From Flaccisagitta enflata (lineage: Eukaryota; Chaetognatha; Sagittoidea; Aphragmophora), in contig OZ231127.1 in the NCBI GenBank assembly GCA_965153355.1, forward strand, positions 47,554,001 through 47,618,000: a stretch of DNA of 64,000 bases. The letters are read 5' to 3'. The position numbers were made by a program, and so were the translations under genes. Positions 26,154 through 39,556 of the stretch are shown piece by piece. Below the pieces are notes generated by a model. The model was not told the DNA's origin. It made no database searches and worked only from the letters and a program-made list of their open reading frames with translations. How positions within the stretch are numbered: position 1 is the first letter of the stretch; every line of letters starts with the position of its first letter.

Positions 26154-26740
<587 letters not shown>

Positions 26741-26886
26741 ACTTTGGACTTGCGCTGTGCGACGTGAGAAGGTTAGATTGTGGGGGATAAGTTTATGTTT
26801 ATAATAATGAAAACAATAGTTCCCCGAATTTTCGGAGGACCATGCCTCCTTTTTTCGAGCTTGTGTAGCAAGTAGTGACCAAAAAC

Positions 26887-27082
26887 AACAAGGCCGGATA
26901 CACGGCTGCCCCAGTCGCGTGCGGGTGGGCAGGGGCCATAATTGAGGTCACTCCATCATTTGGGCAGGAGCAGTGAGGCCAAAAACCGCAAAAACCCAAA
27001 AAAAGTAAAGTGTGACGGACGGACGGACGGACGGACGGACCGACAAAGCGGGGTGTAGAGTCGCGTAGCACGCGACTAAAAA
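26887..27082 (+). mobile_element. HINE-A1 element, complete
   Basis: AACAAGGCCGGATACACGGC, GCCCCAGTCGCGTGCGGGTG, GGCCATAATTGAGGTCACTC, ATTTGGGCAGGAGCAGTGAG, AAAAAGTAAAGTGTGACGG, (GACG)n, AAAGCGGGGTGTAGAG, hairpin GTCGCGTAGCACGCGAC, TAAAAA. A near-consensus copy. Confidence 0.87.
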
Positions 27083-27234
27083 TTGTAAGAACGGAAAGGT
27101 GGTTTTTGGCGTGTAGACCAAGTCGAAAATGGTTAGGGTCAAAAGGCGCCGTCAAAGAGGATAGATTACACATGTGTATACGAAGGGCCGACGAACCGAC
27201 CAACACAATGAAATACCGTGAATTTGATTGCGAA

Positions 27235-28302
<1,068 letters not shown>

Positions 28303-28389
28303 GGGTGCGTTTCTACTCAAAGCCAGAAACACGTTTTTCAGGTAGGTTTTACAATTCGCGATTTTCACCACCCTCATCCTGAAAAAACA

Positions 28390-28483
28390 TTAGCCTCTTG
28401 CAAGAATTGAACCCACGCTTAGAAGCAATATGTTCCAATAGGCTAGAAGCTTACGCCTTAACCACTTGCGCCACTGAGACATT
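28390..28483 (-). other. tRNA-like module (pol III promoter type)
   Basis: Minus strand reads GTCTCAGTGGCGCAAGTGGT (A-box-like TGGCGCAAGTGG), a long middle with a variable-arm-sized insert, then GTGGGTTCAATTCTTGCAAG (B-box-like GGTTCAATTC). 5' GTCTC can pair with 3' GAGGC as an acceptor stem. It resembles a Leu/Ser-type class II tRNA but sits inside a repeat, so it is read as a tRNA-derived SINE-like head and not a functional tRNA gene. Confidence 0.6.
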
Positions 28484-28623
28484 CACTCCAATATCCAAAA
28501 TCATTTCTGGTAGACTTGTTTAATAGAGACGCAATTAAATGAGATAGCCATTACAGAACTGAACCCCCATAAATTGATATAAAGTTGTAGAATAGGGCCA
28601 CCGAAATTCCTCTGGCTTGAGTG

Positions 28624-28722
28624 ATTGCCCTAATGGCGTGGTTGGTAAGGGTGTTAACTTCAAGTGTAAGGAAGCTGAATTCACAAGGCAGCTTGGAGAG
28701 GGTTCAAATCTACCTTGTGCCT
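28624..28722 (+). other. tRNA-like module, second arm
   Basis: GCCCTAATGGCGTGGTTGGT carries an A-box-like TGGCGTGGTTGG, and GAGGGTTCAAATCTACCTTG a B-box-like GGTTCAAATC about 65 bp later. The spacing suits an internal pol III promoter. The acceptor stem is not convincing. The same module is at about 37296-37394 in copy 2. Confidence 0.55.
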
Positions 28723-28802
28723 CAATTCTTTTCAGGGTGAGTGAAGTAAAATCGCGATTTGCAAAACCCACATAAGAAACGCGTTTGAGTAGAAACACAC
28801 CC

Positions 28803-29065
28803 AAAGCGTGTTTCGGAGACTTCCGTAATGATTAAAGCGTGATTTTTAAAACCACCTCCAAATGAATTAAAACGAATTAAAACATGTAGGAAAATATTTT
28901 CATTTTATTAGGACGATTTGAAGAAAATTGAGCGTGTGAGCGTTAATCAAATACATCAGCATGGATGACCGGGTTCGACCTCCGCAGTCAATCATCCATA
29001 CACTGAAGAGGCGGAGTCGTAATCAAAATGCATCCGTATCAAAGCGTCAGGAATAGTTTACTCTT
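28803..29065. other. No gene seen
   Basis: Short unique stretch between repeats; nothing recognised. Confidence 0.5.
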
Positions 29066-29258
29066 ATTAGTCGCTTGCACCTGACTCTACACCCCGCTTT
29101 GTCCGTCCGTCCGTTGGTTGGTTGGTCGGTCGGTCACACTTTTCTTTTTTTATGATTTTTTTTTTACGTTACTGCTCTTGCTATAATGGTCTAAAGGCCT
29201 CAAATATGGCCCCTGCCCACCCGTACGCGACTTCGGAAGCCGTGTATCCGGCCCTGTT
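29066..29258 (-). mobile_element. HINE-A1 element
   Basis: ATTAGTCGCTTGCACCTGAC, TCTACACCCCGCTTTGTCCG, (GTCC/GGTT) tract, GTCACACTTTTC, TTACGTTACTGCTCTTGC, CCTCAAATATGGCCCCTGCC, CACCCGTACGCGACTTCGG, GCCGTGTATCCGGCCCTGTT. All family-A blocks are present in reverse order. Confidence 0.83.
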
Positions 29259-29368
29259 ATCCTAGAATCATTCAGAGCAGAGTAACTACTAAGTAGTTGG
29301 GCTGGCACAATCATACCACAAGGATGCCATAGTCTCCTACAATAGGACAAGGAGCCGATGTTGTAGGC

Positions 29369-29530
29369 AACAAGGCCGGATACACGGCCAATACCAGTCG
29401 CGGACGGGTGGGCAGGGGCGGAAATGCGCGTTTTCCCACATTTCGACTCGTGCTCACCGACGGACTAACGGACCAACGGACGGACGGACGGACAAAGCCT
29501 CTTATAGAGTCGCTCGTCCGCGACTAAAAA
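29369..29530 (+). mobile_element. HINE-A2 element (GTCGCGGAC subtype)
   Basis: AACAAGGCCGGATACACGGC, CAGTCGCGGACGGGTGGGCA, GGGGCGGAAATGCGCGTTTT, CCCACATTTCGACTCG, (GACG/GACC) tract, AAAGCCTCTTATAGAG, hairpin GTCGCTCGTCCGCGAC, TAAAAAA. The 5' GTCGCGGAC matches the 3' stem GTCCGCGAC in reverse, distinguishing it from the GTCGCGTGC subtype. Confidence 0.85.
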
Positions 29531-30827
29531 AGGCTAATGGATACCATGTAAAATAACGATAATTTCAGTTCTAAACAATTTTTACATGGCACACCTGATG
29601 CAAATTGAATATTTTGAGTTTTAAAAGGGGTGTCTACATATCTTCAGTATACCCCACATGAGTTCACTACTTCACTTACCGCAAAATTCACCTATAAGCC
29701 TATGAAATACTGTCTATGATACGTCCCAAATTTCCTCCTCACTTGAGAGCCCAGGACATTCCAAAGAGCCATGCCGCCCGTCACATTGCCGCTCAATATG
29801 AATGGGTACTAGGCAGCGTTACTAGCACGTTGATAAAAATAGATTCATGAATAGAATCGGGAAAACATCCAAAAGAAAATCGGCCTTCGTTGATTTCGCC
29901 GTTGATTTTTTAACTGCCGCAAATCTGACTCGATTAGAAAGTAGAACCCTGAATTAAAACTAGAAAAAAGGCCTGACCGGATAACTGATGCAACATCAAC
30001 CTTAAAAGGGGGCGTTGCCTCTGGTTGGCCTGGTGAGGTGGGGTTTGTGCTGGGGTGTTCCGACACTGTCGGTTCACTGCAGTTGGAATCTCATCACTCT
30101 TGGCTGCCTAGTTATTTTTGCCCTTCGGTCCTCTTGTGCCCATGTGTTTTAATTCGCCTATTTTTTGAAGCATGTAACATATCCCCCTCCTGTAACCAAA
30201 ATAATTAATAGTTTTTCTCATTTCATTCTCTCCCTTTCCCTAACTGACATATGATGACCCCACTTCTGCTGCAACTCTTCCGGAGACCATCGTGGATCAA
30301 TGCTCAAGAAAGTTGTGAAGAAATCTGAATTAAATGAAAAAAAATAAACCCTAAAAACTCATCCTTGTCAAGCATTTTGACATATAGGTGCAACTGTAAC
30401 AAGCCTATCGGCAAACTTATTACGTGTTCCTCAAGTTTTTATTTGTGCGCTGGTGCACGGGCTTTTGTTTGTTCCTTTCCTCAAATTAAGTGTTATTGAT
30501 GTAATTGTTCATTCGCCATTGGATAAAATACATGTTTACTACTAAAAGGCCCCATATCCTCTGACAAAGTATGACTTAAAAGGTGGTCACAAATCCCATG
30601 GCTTTGATTGACTAGAGTAGGGTCAGTTATTTTTCTGACGGAATTTTTCTCCTTGCCTTGTCAACATTATTTTTTTTATTTTGACTTTACAATTTGCCAA
30701 ATTTTAAGACTTTGAAATGCTTAACTTGGTGGGAAATGGCGGCGATGCAGAGGCTGTTTCGTAGCCCAGCAAGAATTATCCCAATGTCATCAGAAAGTTC
30801 TCTATTTAATAATACAGCTCAAAATCA
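29531..30827. other. No gene supported
   Basis: AT-rich unique-looking sequence. A 73-codon minus frame (29845-30066) shows nothing recognisable. Confidence 0.5.
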
Positions 30828-30829
30828 TA

Positions 30830-31403
30830 CAGTAGATGTCGTCTAGACTTGGAAATACGGGGGAATTCACTACAGGAAGACAATTTTACTTGAGAGCCTG
30901 ATATTTAGAATATGGACTAATAAAAGGATGCTTTGTTGCCTATGGGTGTTAGTTGCTATGGAAACATATTTTCATGTATTCACGCTAAAGTATCAATATT
31001 TTGAGAATTTTTTTTAGGGAACATTGTTTAAAATAAAATTTGCCACAACTTTCCCACAGTACGTTCTGTAAGAATATTGCTCATTTAGTCGTTGCTAGGG
31101 AGCGTAACTATGTGTGACAGCCCTGTGATGCTCCCTAGCAACCGCTAAACCAGCGATATTCTTACAGAACATACTGTGGGAAAGTTGTAGCAAATTTTAT
31201 TTTAAACAATGTTCCCTCAAAAAAATTTCTCAAAAAATTGATACTTTAGCGTAAATACATGGAAATGTGTTTCCATAGCAACCAACACCCATGGGCAATA
31301 AAGCATCCTTTTGTTAGTTTATATTTCAATATCACTGTCTTAACTTGATTTGTCTTCCTGTAATGAATTCCCCCGTATTTCCAAGTCTAGACGACATCTA
31401 CTG
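30830..31403. mobile_element. Tc1/mariner-type foldback MITE
   Basis: The ends CAGTAGATGTCGTCTAGACT and its reverse complement are perfect, and the long arms (about 250 bp each) stay inverted up to a loop near 31090-31140. TA flanks each end (30828-30829, 31404-31405). A matching isolated end is at 46962-46996, so it is a family. Arms read through words such as CCCACAGTACGTTCTGTAAG and its reverse with few changes. No transposase frame in 574 bp. Confidence 0.85.
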
Positions 31404-31577
31404 TACCTATTGATGATTCACAACAGATATTTTGCCCTGAAGTCACTCTTAACTATGGCTGCCATCCTTCTTTAATACTATTGAAAATGTATTGGATAGG
31501 TATTCGAATATATATTCTGGCCTCCAGGGCTGACTTAAGTCTCAAGGTAATCTTTTTGAAAACGGTTCATCACTGTA

Positions 31578-32030
31578 CTACTACTCGACTAAAAAAAAAG
31601 CCGCACCCTATTTTGAGTTGATGAATGAGGATAAAAAATCATTTGAAGATTTTTCTGTTGATGTGTTTTTAAAGATTTTCAATTTCTTTTCATTCTAGAC
31701 AGATATGTATCTCAAACAGTTTAGGAGCTAGAGCTTATCCATATTATCTTCTAATATATAAAAATTCTCATTTTTCAATAGGATTGCAAACTGATAATAG
31801 CAATGTTTCTACTCATTCTTATGCCATTTCCAAACGAATAAAGCTAGAATTACCAGATTGGAGCCAAATAAAAGAACTTTTCAAGAGCTTTCTAACAGAT
31901 TTTGATTAATTATTTTGAAATTCAATATGACAAATGAAAGAACTTTTCAAGAGCTTTTTAACAGATTTTGATTAATTATTTTGAAATTCAATATGACAAA
32001 AGTGCGGCATTTTTATTGAGTCGAGTAGTG
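31578..32030. mobile_element. TA-flanked MITE with internal 66-bp duplication
   Basis: CTACTACTCGACT with GCCGCAC on the left, and in reverse CACTACTCGACT with GCCGCAC on the right; TA at 31576-31577 and 32031-32032. Inside, a 66-bp unit starting AAAGAACTTTTCAAGAGC is repeated at 31871 and 31937. The left TIR has a small indel, so termini are approximate. Confidence 0.7.
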
Positions 32031-32032
32031 TA

Positions 32033-32461
32033 TACTATGTAACAAGCGGGATATTGGTACACTTGACTTACATGACTTTTTTAAAAACTATTTGCCTTTG
32101 GTACAGAATACTCCCACGACATATAATAGGATAAATTGTTGTTAGGCTAATGTTTAGGATATTGGGCAATGCAGGTAACAACCTGAAAGGACCTTAACCT
32201 TAAATCTATGTCCCCATCAAGCTTCTCATAGAATCGCGTGCACGTGACCAAATAAGCCAGACAGATGGCCATTTATGCTCGGAATTTTCGTTTATAACAC
32301 TTCTGTTTTCTTTTTCATTTTCACATTTTCTTTTTAAAGTTCCTGGGTTTTTCTCTCCTCTGATGTCTGATCCGTTTGTGGGCCACCATCTCTCATTTTC
32401 TATGCGTCATCGCATCGCCAGAAGAGTGTCTGTCCGTCTGTCCGACCGTTAGTCTAAAGGT
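32033..32461. other. No gene; decayed HINE words
   Basis: TCATAGAATCGCGTGCACGT near 32228 and GTCTGTCCGTCTGTCCGACC near 32430 look like remnants of HINE ends. No coding signal. Confidence 0.45.
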
Positions 32462-32513
32462 CTATTGGTTGATTGGTTGGTTGGTTGGTTGGTTGGTTGG
32501 TTGGTTTTTGTGT

Positions 32514-32602
<89 letters not shown>
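32462..32602. repeat. (TTGG)n then (TTG)n microsatellite
   Basis: About 40 bp of TTGG and about 85 bp of TTG with one TCG interruption. Confidence 0.95.
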
Positions 32603-32603
<1 letters not shown>

Positions 32604-33355
32604 CCTCCGCGTGGAAATTTCCTAAACGACGTTTTTGACGCGTCGTAGAGGGCGTTTGGTCTCTCGGCGTAGTCAGCAGACTTCGACGTGAGCAGGTCCA
32701 ATCCACCTCGGAACAGTCCATCGGTTGGCCCATCTGTAAGTCCGCCATACCCCTTTAAAGACCATGCCAATGATGCATCCAACGAGCGGTCCGTCAATTC
32801 GTCCATTCGTCCGACCATTCATCCGACCGTTCATCCGTCCGTCACGCTCGAGTTGTTACCCCGCGTTCCTTGTTATTTTTCGATATCCGATGATCATTTC
32901 GCCGGTGGCGATTAGAGTTCGACCCGCCTTTTTCGGTCGAAGCCGAGGGCTCGAGGCTCGACAGAGTCATTCTGGCAGTGGACCTTAAGACCGCTTTATA
33001 TCGGTGTGAATAATGATTGTTTCAAATTAGGAGGGGGGGTGGGTCCAATTCATTGCTAAAGATGATATTGCATGATAGTCTTTTTCCATCTAATCTCTTT
33101 ACGATAGCAATCCTTCTCAAATCCGATTCATCCCTTCCTGAAACGGAAAGCCCCAAATGAGTACACTTTATGACCCTTCGCATGTCCCAACCCTCAACCC
33201 CCCCCTCCTTGAAAGTCCAACTACTATCCACCTTCATTCACCTTATGAGTTTTCCTGACATCCTCACGGCTGTTGTCTTTTTATCCAAGTTCACAGTATA
33301 AATGAAATGAATTAAAAAAAAAATTATAAAGAAAATTTAAAATTCGAGATTCTTT
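32603..33355. other. No gene supported
   Basis: GC content is higher around 32605-32990 than in neighbouring DNA. Short GTCC runs at 32780-32850 look HINE-derived. No frame is convincing. Confidence 0.4.
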
Positions 33356-33512
33356 TTTGTTGCGGACACGCAACGCTATAAAAGGCTTTGTCCGTCTGTC
33401 CGTCCGTTGTCCGTTGGTCCGTCGGTCCGTAATGATCGAGTTGGAAAGTGTGAAAACGCACATTTCCGCCCCTGCCCACCCGTCCGCAACTGGTGGCCGT
33501 GTATCCGGCCTT
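33356..33512 (-). mobile_element. HINE-A2 element (GTTGC-stem subtype)
   Basis: The hairpin GTTGCGGACACGCAAC at 33359-33374, GCTATAAAAGGCTTTGTCCG, GTCC tract, TGATCGAGTTGGAAAGTG, GAAAACGCACATTTCCGCCC, CTGCCCACCCGTCCGCAACT and GTGTATCCGGCC. The subterminal CCGTCCGCAAC carries the same GTTGC variant as the hairpin. Confidence 0.83.
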
Positions 33513-33614
33513 TTTCATTTGCTGAGAACTACGTGCAAGGTGCCCTTCTTTTCCCATGGAACAGAAGGGGGGCTGGGCTCTGGGTGGTAGGAAGTAACTA
33601 GGAGGAATGAATAA

Positions 33615-34430
<816 letters not shown>

Positions 34431-34565
34431 AAAAAGAGAACGAGTCTCGACAGGAATCCTCACATTTATTTATTTTTGGATGAATCCTGCCGATCGACAA
34501 TTATCCAATTTCCGTTTGGCGCTCTTACATCTTTGCACTTTCGTTTCCCATGTTTCTCGCACGAA

Positions 34566-34920
34566 AACAAGGCCAGGTACCGGACCAATCGGTAGTCGCT
34601 TGCGGTTGGGCGGGGACAGTGATGCGGGTTGGCAGGGGCAGTATGTGTGTAGGCGGGGCTAGCAATTTGGGTGAGCAAGGGCAGTAATGCTAAGAATTGG
34701 AATTCCCTATTTAAACCGATTTCGTGTTATCCAAAATTTCACAGAAAGGAAAAAAAAAAAAAGTGAACAAAAAGACTCTTTCATCTCCCTTGATTAGTTA
34801 ATTTGCTTTCCTTATATTAAAAAATACAAACAACCAGAGAAATGAAAGTGTGTCACGGACCCATGGACCCACAGACCAACGGACAAAGTGCCCTGTAAAG
34901 TCGCGTAGCACGCTAACAAA
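34566..34920 (+). mobile_element. HINE-A element, expanded and decayed
   Basis: AACAAGGCCAGGTACCGGAC, TAGTCGCTTGCGGTTGGGCG, GGTTGGCAGGGGCAGTATG, later GTGTGTCACGGACCCATGG, GACAAAGTGCCCTGTAAAGT and CGCGTAGCACGC. Ends agree with HINE-A, while the interior has about 150 bp of unrelated sequence including a poly-A run. Confidence 0.68.
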
Positions 34921-35311
34921 CAGCGGCAAATAAGATACAACCTGTCTTTTTTGCCTTTTTGTAGCTTTGGCGGCCTTTTGACCCATTTTTTCGAAGAATT
35001 ACTCGAGTTTGTCTGCAAAGACAAATTTCCAATTGGATCAATTTATCAATTTGTCTTAATGAATCTTAAACTTTGAATCAATTTTCAGTTTCTGTCGGTC
35101 TCTGTTTTTGGAAATTTTGTGACAGCGATACGCTTCCACCACGGAAAATCAGTTTACGTCACGGACTCGCGACTGTTTATGTATAAGTCTTTGTTCATCT
35201 TATTTTCAATTCGGGGGAAAAAGTGCGTATTGAACGTTTTTGAAATTTGAGTCGTGTATAAGCGCACGTTGTGCGCGTGCATTTGCGTGCGTGCGTGTGA
35301 CAAATGTTTAA
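34921..35311. other. No gene seen
   Basis: Unique-looking sequence ending in a GTGCGTGCGTGTGAC stretch that belongs to the minisatellite continuing at 35926. Confidence 0.5.
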
Positions 35312-35921
35312 GTCGGGGTGCAAACGATGGAAAAGTTTCGGTTTCAGGCTCTTTTTACAAGTATATTAATAACAGATTGTAATTTCTTAAATACAATTTT
35401 TAGTTTTGTAATTTAGAATTATCTTATTAGTAAAAGAAAACCTTGTATGATAAAGGCATTGCTTCGTTTTATTGATAAAGACAAGAAATGCTCACTCAAA
35501 GTAATAGATTTCTTTCAAAATGAAAGAGCAAAAATTCAAAACCAATGAAGGGAAAATTCTAAGACTTTAACAAATTGAAAAATTTTGCATTTCCAAGAAC
35601 ATGGCTCTCATCTGATATGTTCTTAGAATGAGGCCATGTTTTTGAAAATGCAAAATCTTGCATTTAGAGAGAGTCTTAGAATTTTCCCTAAAACAAGTCA
35701 AGTTGCAATATCAATTTTTTTTTAGATATCCTTCAATTTTTCTCCCCTTCTTACTTTCTCAGCTCTCTTATTTTATCTACCAATGCTTTTCCATGCAAAA
35801 CTAAAGTGAATACAATATAATAATCACATTTTTTTGTGAAAAAAATTCAAATCAGTAAAATTAAAAATATTGAAAAAAAAAGGTTTGACTCTTGAAATTT
35901 GGTCTTCGTTTGCACCTCGAC
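35312..35921. mobile_element. TTAA-flanked TIR element
   Basis: The ends GTCGGGGTGCAAACGA and TCGTTTGCACCTCGAC are inverted with one mismatch, and TTAA lies directly outside each (35308-35311, 35922-35925). TTAA is the piggyBac target, but the TIR sequence does not obviously match a known piggyBac end. The 610-bp AT-rich interior holds hairpin module P4. Sequences on both sides are GTGCGTG-rich, so it appears to interrupt a minisatellite. Confidence 0.68.
35550..35688. repeat. Palindromic hairpin module (P4)
   Basis: Outer arms GGGAAAATTCTAAGACT and AGTCTTAGAATTTTCCC are perfect. Inner words TTTTGCATTTCCAAGAACAT and GGCTCTCAT face ATGAGGCCATGTTTTTG and AAAATGCAAAA. The core ACATGGCTCTC is shared with P2 (11448). 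Confidence 0.85.
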
Positions 35922-35925
35922 TTAA

Positions 35926-36300
35926 GTGTGGGAGTGGGTGCATGGGCCATTGGGCCTGGTTTTGCGTGTGCGTGTGCGCGTGTGTAATGAATATTTTTGT
36001 GTGTTGGTGGGTGCACCGTGCATGGGCCTGGTTTGCGTGTGCATGTACGCATTTGTGATTAACACCTGTGTGTTAGGGGGTGCATTGATCTGGTTTGCGT
36101 GTGCGTGCGTGTGATAAGTACTTTTGTCTGTTAGTGGGTGCATGGACCTGGTTTACAAGTGCGTGTGCACGCTTGTGATAAAAACTTTTGTGTGTTAGTG
36201 GGTGCATAGGCCTGGTTTCGTGTGCACGCATGCGATAGATACTTTTGTGTGTTAGTGGGTACATGGGCCTGGTTTGCGTGTGCGCGCGTGTGAATGTTGG
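35926..36300. repeat. GTG-rich minisatellite, about six copies
   Basis: A unit of about 60-65 bp: GTGGGTGCATGGGCCTGGTT, TGCGTGTGCGTGCG, TGTGATAAATACTTTTGTGT. Short His/Ala/Thr frames across it are artefacts. Confidence 0.9.
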
Positions 36301-36978
36301 GAGCGAGGTTTAATAGAAACGACTGAAGCAGAAGAAGCCAAGAACATTTATCACGATTAAGAAGTCCTCCTTGGCCCATCTAAAACAGACGCAGTGTAGA
36401 AACACTCGTACTGTAGTCACTTGATACCAACTGCCCACTTTCATACCACTTTCATGCCACAACCTTAAAACCACTATTACATTGCACTACTTTACTGTCC
36501 ACCAGGGTCGGCAACCAATTCTTTAATTCAAAATTAACTGGATGGAAAAAATATTGAATTATGAATATACTTTAATCTGATTTGATACATGATGAGTAAA
36601 AAACATCTTCTGATGATGTGGCTCTTTTGTGAGTTTTAGCGCTTGTTGAAAGATTTAATGATTTTATCTTCAATTTTTTACCATTCTGTCACAATTAAAC
36701 TACTCAATTATCCAAATAGTTGGCGCCATCAATTATTGATTCCATGCACGAGGGATGGTCGTTAGCACAAACATCAGTGTAGCTGTTACAGTGACAGAAT
36801 GATATCAATTGGGACCTTATTTTCCTTAACAGATGCATCCGTCAGGAACGCATCTCCATAAGATGGTCTGTCCGTCCGTCCGTCAGTCCGTCCGTCCGTC
36901 CGTCCGTCGGTCCGTCGGTTACGCCTGTGCAAAAACCGCGTTTCTCGGCTGTTTTTGGCCACGGTAAGATCCTACAAT
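36301..36978. other. No gene; GTCC tract
   Basis: No gene seen. A (GTCC/GTCG) tetranucleotide tract at 36862-36920 follows ACGCATCTCCATAAGATGGT and may be a decayed HINE of an undefined subtype. Confidence 0.5.
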
Positions 36979-37478
36979 GGGTGCGTTTCTACTCAAAGCC
37001 AGAAACACGTTTTCCAGGTAGGTTTTACAATTCGCGATTTTCACCACCCTCATCCTGAAAAAATAATGGCCTCTTGCAGGGATAGAACCCACTTTCAAGA
37101 GCAATATTTTCCATAAGGCCTTAGCCACATGCGCCACTGAGACAATATACTCAAATGCATAAAATTATTTCTGATGGACTTGTTTAATAGAAAGGCAATT
37201 GAATAAGATAGTCATTACAGAACTGAACCCCCATACATTGCATTGATCCAAAGTTGTAGAATAAGGCCACCGAAATTCCATAGATTGCGTCACTGCCCTA
37301 ATGGCGTTGTTGGTAAGGGCGTTGACTTTAAAATTAAAGAAGCTGATCACTCAAGGCAAGTTGGGGAGGGTTCAAATCTACCTTGTGCCTCAATTTTTTT
37401 CAGGGAGAGTGAAGTAAAATCGCGATTTGCAAAACCCACATTAGAAACGCGTTTGTGTCTTTGAGTAGAAACACACCC
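36979..37478. mobile_element. Inverted-repeat element with two tRNA-like arms, copy 2
   Basis: Ends GGGTGCGTTTCTACTCAAA and TTTGAGTAGAAACACACCC as in the copy at 28303, and also 500 bp. The left-arm tRNA-like module is shortened (the middle is reduced, leaving GGCCTTAGCCACATGCGCCA), while the right-arm A-box TGGCGTTGTTGG and B-box GGTTCAAATC are retained. GTGTCTTTGAGTAG shows a small insertion before the right TIR. Confidence 0.8.
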
Positions 37479-38055
37479 ACTGAAACAAATGATCAACCAA
37501 CATGTTTTGAGCGTTTTAACCCGTCTGTTCGTCCTTCTGTCTCTCCATACATATGTCACATGATCAATACACGCTGAGACACAGCCCGGACGTATCGTTG
37601 CCCGGTCGGGCTTGTTCCTTCATCTACCATAAAAAAAGTAAGACACACTGACATTATGATAAAAGTAAGAGACATTGACATAATGATGTTGGCAGTCTGA
37701 TCAATTATTCGCTCTGACCATAGTCAAGATGTAAAAATGAATCTTACGTAACTTATCATTCGATCCTCAAATTACTTGTGATATTATTGACCATCCCGGG
37801 TGCTTTTATTTCTCCCTCGCTTCTCGTCACTTCCCATCTCTCTCTGGCTCAATACTCGCCCATTGACATGTTCCGCCCTTACTTGTTACTGGTCTTCCCT
37901 ATTTCAGGCATTGATCACCTTTTTAGCTTTTGTCTCCAGCCTCCATCACTCCATCGACCCGTCAACAATGTTTGTACAGGAGAGTCTGGAACGTCTGAGG
38001 GCGTGCCTGCTGTCAATCACAAAAACTTGTTACTGTTAGTCGCAATATCATTGAA
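37479..38055. other. No gene supported
   Basis: A short direct repeat of GACATTGACATAATGAT-type words near 37640-37685. The 110-codon plus frame at 37778-38110 runs into a HINE and is not credible. Confidence 0.5.
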
Positions 38056-38934
38056 AACAAGGCCGGATACACGACTACCTGAGTTGCGTGCTGGTGGGCT
38101 GGGGCAGTGATAAAAAAGCTAACCAGGCATTTAGGCAGGACCAGTAATGCAATAACCACACCCCGTTTCTAAGGACTTGGGGATGCTTTTTAAATAACCT
38201 CTGTTTTTCCTTCAGATTTGCATAGTAGTGAGGTAGTAGAAGCCTTAAAAATTGAAAATCAAATATTCTGTAGAGAGATTTTTGATTAAAACACGTTTTT
38301 TACCTTTATGAGGTACAGGTCATTGAATTTTTCTTTTTTTTTGGACAATTACCTTTGTTTTGCTTGTAACTTTTGAACGAATAAAGCAGGAAATGCCAGA
38401 TTGGTCCCATTTTAAAGAACTTTTCAAGATCTTTCTAACCGTCACCAATTTTTTGTAAATCCGTTAAAAAATGGATGAGTTATGATTGATCAAACAAAAG
38501 CAATATCATTAGGATTTTGAATGATTTTCTTATCATGTTTTCTTTTGTTTGATCCTAACCTCTTGCTCCCCCCCAAGCATCCCCCCTAGCCCACACTTTC
38601 TTGCTCCCGGTCCTCACACTTCCCTACCCCACCTCCCAAACTACCCTACCCACCCATCACACACTACTCCTGCCTGTAGACTCAGACCCCAGCAATGGGG
38701 ATTGAAATTCAGCCCCACAGCAAAATAAGGCTGAATACACGGCTACATCCTGTTGCATGCTTTTGAGCAAGGGTTATATTTGGGCAGGAGCAGTGAGACC
38801 AAAGTCCACAAAAAATGAAAAAGAACTAATGTGCGAACAGACCAACCAACCAATAAAGAAAGTGGTGTAAAATAAAAACCAGCCAAATGCAGGCTTAATT
38901 CCTGGCCTTGAAACTCAAAATACAAATCAATATC

Positions 38935-39150
38935 AACTTCAAGGCCCAAATCCCTTCCTCAACGCCCAAATCCCATCCTTGAGGCCCAAATCCCATCCTA
39001 CACGTTTAAATATCAGTCTCAAAGCCCAAATATCAGCTTCCAAGCCCAAATCCCAACCTTTCAGCCCAAATCCCAGCCCCATAGCTCAAATTCCAGCCTT
39101 GAGATCCAAATCCGGCAAAAAGGCCCAAATCTCAAATTCCAATACATCGT
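38935..39150. repeat. GGCCCAAATC minisatellite
   Basis: A unit of 18-20 bp built on AGGCCCAAATCCCATCCT, about ten imperfect copies. Confidence 0.85.
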
Positions 39151-39247
39151 CTTTGGATCGGAGTGTGAATTGGGAAACCTTTATAACTCATAAATTACTG
39201 GGCAAAAAGTCTTAAAATTTTCAGTAAATAATGCTAACATGTGACAA

Positions 39248-39390
39248 TTTTTAGTCGCGGACATGTAACTCTAGAACTTGCCGTGTTGGTACGTCGGTAC
39301 ATAGGAAATATTTCCAAATTGCAAGTGGTTTTTGCTTTACGGCTCCTTCCCAACCATCCGCGACTGGATTGCTAAGTATCCGGCCTTGTT
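39248..39390 (-). mobile_element. HINE-A element, decayed
   Basis: TTTTTAGTCGCGGACATGTA, ACTCTAGAACTTGCCGTG, TTTACGGCTCCTTCCCAACC, ATCCGCGACTGGATTGCTAA, GTATCCGGCCTTGTT. The tetranucleotide tract is reduced to GGTACGTCGGTAC. Confidence 0.75.
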
Positions 39391-39556
39391 GTATGCCAAA
39401 GCTCAGATCAGAGAATTGAATAGGTAGGAGAAATGATAACATTGAGAGAACATCAGGTATCACTGACCATGTAATACTTTACTGACATTTTTTGGGGGGC
39501 AATGGCCCCAGTGGAGCAGATGATATAAGATTCCACACAAGGTAATTTTTCCAGTC

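Larger units (their letters stand above)
28303..28802. mobile_element. Inverted-repeat element with two tRNA-like arms, copy 1
   Basis: The 500-bp element ends in GGGTGCGTTTCTACTCAAA and TTTGAGTAGAAACACACCC (one mismatch). Subterminal ATTCGCGATTTTCACCAC on the left matches in reverse AAAATCGCGATTTGC on the right. Each arm then contains a tRNA-like module pointing outward (28390-28483 minus, 28624-28722 plus). A second copy with exactly the same length lies at 36979-37478. It looks like two tRNA-headed units joined head to head and mobilised as one TIR element (inference). No clear target duplication. Confidence 0.8.

Noticed and set aside
28390-28483. Functional tRNA gene
   Set aside because: Box-like words are present, but the module is part of a 500-bp repeat found twice, and the second copy is shortened through the anticodon region.
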